DNA from: Cellvibrionales bacterium UBA5860
GTDB lineage: Bacteria; Pseudomonadota; Gammaproteobacteria; Pseudomonadales; Porticoccaceae
NCBI GenBank assembly: GCA_002431545.1
Contig: DJFY01000014.1
Span: 39,036-48,052 of the forward strand
Length of the DNA stretch: 9,017 nt
Direction: 5' to 3'
A program made the position numbers and the translations under genes. Shown here one piece after another: positions 5,861 to 9,017 of this stretch; the stretch's first letter is position 1; every line of letters begins with the position of its first letter. Below the pieces are notes generated by a model. The model made no database searches, had not been told where the DNA came from, and was given only the letters and a program-made list of their open reading frames with translations.

Positions 5861-7024
5861 ATGGATTTTTCTCTGACAAGCGAGCAACAGGCCATCGTAG
5901 ACAATATTCAGGCCCTGATGGACACATTTGGCGACGAATTCTGGCTGGAACGGGACAACACTGGTGAATTCCCCGAGGAGTTTTATCAGGCGATGGCCCA
6001 GGGGGGCTGGCTCGGTATTACCATGCCGGAAGAATATGGTGGTGCTAATCTCGGCGTGGTGGAGGCGGCGCTGATGATGATGACAGTGGCTCAGGGTGGT
6101 GGCCTTTCGGCGGCTTCTGCCGTGCATATCAATATTTTTGGCCCGCACCCCATCGTCAAATTTGGCACCGAGGAGCAAAAGCAACGCTGGTTGCCCCCCT
6201 TGATCGCGGGGGAGGAAAAAACCTGTTTCGGCGTGACCGAAGCCAATGCGGGACTCGATACCACGCGCATTGAAACCTTCGCCCGGCGCGAGGGAGACAA
6301 GTACATCATCAACGGCCAAAAGATCTGGACCACCACCGCGCAACAGGCCGACAAGATCATGCTGCTGACGCGTACCACACCACGTGAAGAATGCGCTAAA
6401 CCCCACGAGGGCATCACCCTGTTCTACGCCGACATGGATCCCGATCACGTGGAGATCAAGGAAATAGAGAAGATGGGTCGCAAGGCGGTCAACTCCAACA
6501 TGACTTTTTATGACAACCTCGAAGTCTCGGTAGACGACCGTATCGGCGAGGAGGGCAAAGGCTTCAGTTACATTTTGCATAGTCTCAACCCGGAGCGGAT
6601 TTTGCTGGGTTCGGAATCAGTCGGCATGGGACGCAGCGCGCTCGAGCGGGCTGCGCAGTACGCCAAAGACCGGGAAGTATTTGGCCGCCCTATTGGTATG
6701 AACCAGTCGGTGCAGCACCCGTTGGCGGAAAACTGGATTGAGTTGGAGGCCGCCTGGTTGAGTCTGATGCGCGCCGCCTGGCTTTATGACAACGGCAAAC
6801 CCTGCGGCGCCGAGGCCAATGGCGCCAAATATTTTGCTGCTGAGGCCGGCTTCAAAGCGTGCCAGCAGGCGGTCATGACTCACGGCGGCATGGGGTATGC
6901 CAAGGAGTACCACGTTGAGCGTCTGATGCGCGAGGCGATGCTGCCGCGAATCGCGCCGGTAAGCCAGAATATGGTGTTGAATTTCATCGCCACTAACGTC
7001 CTCGACCTGCCCCGTTCGTATTGA
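5861..7024 (+). CDS. Acyl-CoA dehydrogenase, complete homomeric type
   Basis: The 387-aa protein has all three ACAD domains. The N-terminal helices end at GITMPEEYGG (52-61), a beta domain carries FGVTEANAGLDTT (123-135) and IWTTTAQQADKI (155-166), and the C-terminal helical domain has REVFGRPIGMNQ (271-282), MTHGGMGYAKEYHVERLMRE (339-358) and PRIAPVSQN. It therefore supplies both sides of its own FAD site and probably forms a homotetramer feeding ETF. TEANAGLDTT is a variant of the usual TEPxAGSD. The common C-terminal YEGT base is absent (RIAPVS here). Glu245 in LNPERILLG lines up with the isovaleryl-CoA dehydrogenase base in LDLERL, so this is the likely catalytic residue. AAAGGGG (5848-5854) supports the start. 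It is separated by 111 bp from the paired ACAD genes. A branched or 2-methyl acyl-CoA is a reasonable but unproven substrate. Confidence 0.92.
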   Translation: MDFSLTSEQQAIVDNIQALMDTFGDEFWLERDNTGEFPEEFYQAMAQGGWLGITMPEEYGGANLGVVEAALMMMTVAQGGGLSAASAVHINIFGPHPIVKFGTEEQKQRWLPPLIAGEEKTCFGVTEANAGLDTTRIETFARREGDKYIINGQKIWTTTAQQADKIMLLTRTTPREECAKPHEGITLFYADMDPDHVEIKEIEKMGRKAVNSNMTFYDNLEVSVDDRIGEEGKGFSYILHSLNPERILLGSESVGMGRSALERAAQYAKDREVFGRPIGMNQSVQHPLAENWIELEAAWLSLMRAAWLYDNGKPCGAEANGAKYFAAEAGFKACQQAVMTHGGMGYAKEYHVERLMREAMLPRIAPVSQNMVLNFIATNVLDLPRSY

Positions 7025-7044
7025 ACCCGCGTGCCTTGGACTAT

Positions 7045-7073
7045 TTGCCATTCACGGTGGCATACCCTAAAAT
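7045..7073 (+). promoter_or_regulatory. Sigma70-type promoter of the rpsF operon
   Basis: TTGCCA (7045-7050) and TAAAAT (7068-7073) are separated by 17 bp, matching the consensus at 4/6 and 5/6 positions. Initiation would fall near 7080, giving a leader of almost 90 bases before the S6 start. It begins only about 20 bases after the stop of the preceding ACAD gene, with no terminator between them, so some read-through from the catabolic genes is possible. Confidence 0.65.
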
Positions 7074-7087
7074 GCGCGGCCCGTTTG

Positions 7088-7107
7088 CTGCCGCCAGGTA
7101 GCGGCAG
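7088..7107 (+). other. Perfect leader hairpin in the rpsF 5' UTR
   Basis: CTGCCGC (7088-7094) and GCGGCAG (7101-7107) form a perfect seven-base stem with the six-base loop CAGGTA. It sits near the predicted 5' end of the ribosomal-protein mRNA. No T-run follows, so a stabilising or regulatory leader role is more likely than termination of the upstream gene. Confidence 0.5.
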
Positions 7108-7122
7108 ACTGCGGTTCTCCTT

Positions 7123-7146
7123 GCCACACCGTACTTTGCGGGTGGC
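7123..7146 (+). promoter_or_regulatory. Candidate S6:S18 autoregulatory leader motif
   Basis: GCCAC (7123-7127) pairs with GTGGC (7142-7146). Enclosed is ACCG (7128-7131), so the 5' side reads CACACCG, opposite GCGG. The S6:S18 protein complex is known to repress its own operon by binding a leader hairpin with a bulged CCG that mimics its 16S rRNA site. Position (about ten bases before the Shine-Dalgarno AAAGGAG at 7156-7162), the CACCG element and the gene downstream all fit. The assignment is by eye, not by covariance search. Confidence 0.55.
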
Positions 7147-7167
7147 TTTAATCCGAAAGGAGTTGCT

Positions 7168-7650
7168 ATGCGACATTACGAGATAGTGTTTATTGTCCAC
7201 CCTGACCAAAGTGAACAGGTGCCGGGCATGATCGAGCGTTATTCCACGACGATCACTTCAAATGGCGGTAGCATCCACCGCTGTGAAAACTGGGGCCGAC
7301 GCCAGCTGGCGTACCCTATCCAAAAGATTCACAAGGCCCACTACGTATTGATGAATATCGAATGCGGGGCCGCTGAGCTGGAAGATATCACCTCCAACTT
7401 TCGCTACAACGATGCCGTGCTGAGGCACCTGGTCATAAATCGGGATGGCCCGATCACTGACGAGACGGACATCATGAAAGCGGAGCGCGCGGATCTGGCA
7501 GAAAAAGAAAGCCGGGAACGCCGCGAAGCAGAAAGGGCTGCCGCCAAGGAAGCCGAGCGGGCGGCGGCAACTAGCGCGGAAGCAGATGCTGACTCCGCTG
7601 ATGAAGCGAATGAGAGCGGTGCTGATACCGCCGCGGAAACGGAGGTTTGA
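7168..7650 (+). CDS. rpsF: 30S ribosomal protein S6
   Basis: The first 95 residues match bacterial S6 closely: MRHYEIVFIVHPDQSEQVPG at the start, NWGRRQLAYPIQKIHKAHYV (41-60), and NFRYNDAVLRHLV (77-89). S6 binds 16S rRNA as a heterodimer with S18 in the platform of the small subunit. At 160 aa it is longer than the roughly 131-135 aa E. coli protein. From about residue 104 on, the tail is a charged, Ala/Glu-rich, low-complexity region, first a probable helix of ERRE/AERAAA repeats, then an acidic stretch (ADADSADEANESG) ending ETEV. In E. coli the S6 tail is modified by RimK with added glutamates; whether that holds here is unknown. AAAGGAG (7156-7162) precedes the ATG. The end of the gene contains the ribosome binding site of rpsR. 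Confidence 0.98.
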   Translation: MRHYEIVFIVHPDQSEQVPGMIERYSTTITSNGGSIHRCENWGRRQLAYPIQKIHKAHYVLMNIECGAAELEDITSNFRYNDAVLRHLVINRDGPITDETDIMKAERADLAEKESRERREAERAAAKEAERAAATSAEADADSADEANESGADTAAETEV

Positions 7651-7651
7651 T

Positions 7652-7879
7652 ATGGCACGGTTTAATCGTCGTCGCAAGTTTTGTCGCTTTACCGCCGAGG
7701 GTGTGACCGAGATTGACTATAAGGACCTGGACATCCTGAGGGACTATATTTCCGAGACCGGAAAAATCGTACCCAGCCGAATTACCGGCACCAAGGCCAG
7801 GTATCAGCGGCAGTTATCAACTGCGATCAAGCGCGCGCGTTACCTGGCGCTACTGCCCTATACAGACGCTCACAAATAA
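7652..7879 (+). CDS. rpsR: 30S ribosomal protein S18
   Basis: The 75-aa product is a full-length S18. It has the basic N-terminus MARFNRRRKFCRF with the usual Cys11, the DYKDLDILRDYISETGKIVPSR block (22-43) and the terminal RAIKRARYLALLPY-type motif (here TAIKRARYLALLPYTDAHK). S18 assembles with S6 onto the 16S rRNA platform. The gene begins one base after the S6 stop codon, and its Shine-Dalgarno GGAGG (7641-7645) lies inside the last S6 codons, so translation of the pair is probably coupled, keeping the partners at equal levels. Both would be controlled together through the rpsF leader. Confidence 0.98.
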   Translation: MARFNRRRKFCRFTAEGVTEIDYKDLDILRDYISETGKIVPSRITGTKARYQRQLSTAIKRARYLALLPYTDAHK

Positions 7880-7903
7880 CTTATTCACAAGGCATCCGGT
7901 GCC

Positions 7904-8779
7904 ATGCACTCCCTGGCCCAATTTATAATGGCGGGGCGTTTAAAAGCCGCACTGGTTGCCTTTTTCGGTAATCTGGTGCCCTTTATCAGCCCGGCGGCGG
8001 TTGGGCTCGTGACCCTGCGCCGAGGTGTAACCGACGCCGGGTTGCTCGCAATGTGGGCCATATTGCCGCTGTTGTTGCTGGTTCGAATGAGCGACGTCAA
8101 CCCGATGATGGTATGGGCATCGATAGCGTCCATGGTGGCAGTCGTGGCAGTTGTCGTCGCGGCATTGGTGTTGAAACATATGGTCTCGTGGCCGGCGGCG
8201 CTACTTGCTGCGGTGGGTCTGAGCAGCGTGATGGCGCTATTACTCGAGTCGCTGGTGGCGACGGATTTGACGGCTATTCGAGAGAGTGTTGTCGCCATTT
8301 TGCAGGGTATGGCCAAACGTCAGGGTCAGTCGCTTTCATTGGCGCCCGAGCAGATCCTGTCGTCCGGCGCCCTGGCCTGGGCGGCGGCGTTCACGGCCAT
8401 TGGGGCTCTGTTGCTGGCCAGATGGTGGCAGGCGCTGTTGTACAATCCGGGCGGTTTTCGCAAGGAGTTTCACGCGCTGCGCCTGAGCCCGACGGTGGCG
8501 TTTGTGTTGTTGGGGGCCATCGCGCTCAGTTACGTCGTTGTGAATAATGACCTGAGTTGGGGTAATGTCCTGGGCCTGCCATTGATGTTGAGCGGTGTTG
8601 CCCTGGTGCATCATATGGTGGCCTTCGCCCAGTTGGGTGGCCATTGGCTGGTGATTTTTTATACAGGGCTGATACTGCTGGTCGGGCCGTTGAGCTTGGT
8701 GCTGGTGGCGCTTGGGTTTCTCGACAGTCTGCTGGATTTTCGCGGTCGCCTGGCCAAAAAGGGGGCTGGGGGCCAATAG
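7904..8779 (+). CDS. Polytopic membrane protein of the rpsR-rplI interval (YybS/DUF2232-like)
   Basis: This 291-aa protein of unknown function has about eight hydrophobic segments, roughly at residues 14-38, 45-61, 69-90, 96-118, 155-173, 195-213, 219-240 and 247-272, and a basic C-terminal tail. Between segments five and six is a cytoplasm-type loop with ARWWQALLYNPGGFRKEF (172-189), which I recognise as conserved in the proteins found between rpsR and rplI in Pseudomonas-like gammaproteobacteria. Those are usually annotated as DUF2232 or YybS-like membrane proteins. It starts 24 bases after rpsR with a weak ribosome binding site (AAGG, 7889-7892); Met9 is an alternative start but has no better signal. 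Weak initiation fits a protein made at far lower levels than its ribosomal neighbours. Family name is moderately sure, function unknown. Confidence 0.85.
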   Translation: MHSLAQFIMAGRLKAALVAFFGNLVPFISPAAVGLVTLRRGVTDAGLLAMWAILPLLLLVRMSDVNPMMVWASIASMVAVVAVVVAALVLKHMVSWPAALLAAVGLSSVMALLLESLVATDLTAIRESVVAILQGMAKRQGQSLSLAPEQILSSGALAWAAAFTAIGALLLARWWQALLYNPGGFRKEFHALRLSPTVAFVLLGAIALSYVVVNNDLSWGNVLGLPLMLSGVALVHHMVAFAQLGGHWLVIFYTGLILLVGPLSLVLVALGFLDSLLDFRGRLAKKGAGGQ

Positions 8780-8826
8780 TCGGGCCGCTGCAAAGCTCGA
8801 TTTGTTTTTGCTAGAGAGGTGAAATA

Positions 8827-9017
8827 ATGGAAGTCATTTTGCTGGAAAAAGTCGGCAAGCTGGGGGGAATTGGCGACAAGGTCTCGGTTAAATCGGGCTT
8901 TGGCCGCAACTTCTTGATTCCCCAGGGTAAAGCGGTGTTTGCTACGGCTGATAACGTTGCCGAGTTCGAGCAACGGCGGGCCGAGCTCGAGAAGGCGGCA
9001 GAAGAAAAGCTGGCCGC
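8827..9017 (+). CDS. rplI: 50S ribosomal protein L9 (3'-truncated by window end)
   Basis: The visible 63 residues are the N-terminal domain and the start of the connecting helix of L9: MEVILLEKVGKLGGIGDKV, then KSGFGRNFLIPQGKAVFAT (22-40) and the charged helix EFEQRRAELEKAAEEKLA. The Gly- and Lys-rich N-terminal segment binds 23S rRNA near the L1 stalk; the full protein is about 150 aa, so the C-terminal domain is outside the window. GAGGTGA (8816-8822) is a good ribosome binding site. The gene closes the S6-S18-membrane protein-L9 order. The 47-bp gap before it contains a T-rich patch (TTTGTTTTTG, 8801-8810) with no hairpin before it, so no terminator is called. Confidence 0.97.
   Translation, partial: MEVILLEKVGKLGGIGDKVSVKSGFGRNFLIPQGKAVFATADNVAEFEQRRAELEKAAEEKLA

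Noticed and set aside
5855..6580. Minus-strand open frame opposite the third ACAD gene
   Set aside because: Same situation: no family motif, fully antisense to a convincing gene.
7088..7107. Perfect hairpin as intrinsic terminator of the third ACAD gene
   Set aside because: It lies downstream of a good promoter and is followed by ACTGCGG rather than a T-run.
1..9017. Insertion sequence, prophage, tRNA-linked integration or defence system
   Set aside because: No transposase, integrase, terminal inverted repeats, tRNA or defence-type domains were seen; all genes are metabolic or ribosomal.

Overview
The window reads as a high-GC marine-type gammaproteobacterial chromosome. The ribosomal genes at the right end (S6, S18, L9, with a polytopic membrane protein between S18 and L9) follow the order familiar from Pseudomonas and its relatives, and the S6 and L9 proteins look gammaproteobacterial. 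A Halieaceae/NOR5-like or Spongiibacteraceae-like host fits the gene mix, but this is inference; no marker here fixes the genus. All genes are on the + strand. I see no mobile element, CRISPR array, tRNA or rRNA gene.

Left part (1-7024) is a carbon-catabolism cluster. It opens with the C-terminal half of a family III CoA-transferase that resembles 2-methylfumaryl-CoA (mesaconyl-CoA) isomerase. A 249-bp gap with hairpins and short repeats follows, then an HSL-type alpha/beta hydrolase, an NAD(P)-dependent aldehyde dehydrogenase and three acyl-CoA dehydrogenase (ACAD) family genes. The first two ACAD genes are complementary: one keeps the SEP-x-x-GSD flavin half and lacks the R-x-x-FG / FQ half, the other the reverse. 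That is the pattern of alpha2-beta2 heteromeric ACADs such as the actinobacterial ChsE/FadE steroid-side-chain enzymes. The third ACAD is a complete, self-sufficient type. Together the genes suggest a route that hydrolyses an ester or lactone, oxidises an aldehyde to an acid and desaturates the acyl-CoA, probably of a branched or bulky substrate. The substrate cannot be read from the sequence.

Right part (7025-9017) is the housekeeping rpsF-rpsR-(membrane protein)-rplI operon. It starts with a good sigma70-type promoter only about 20 bases after the last ACAD stop codon. Its leader carries a hairpin with an ACACCG element like the known S6:S18 autoregulatory site. L9 runs off the right end.

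The most interesting points are the split ACAD pair, the mesaconyl-CoA isomerase-like gene next to it, and the leader of the ribosomal operon. Nothing in the window is clearly a new defence or mobile system.
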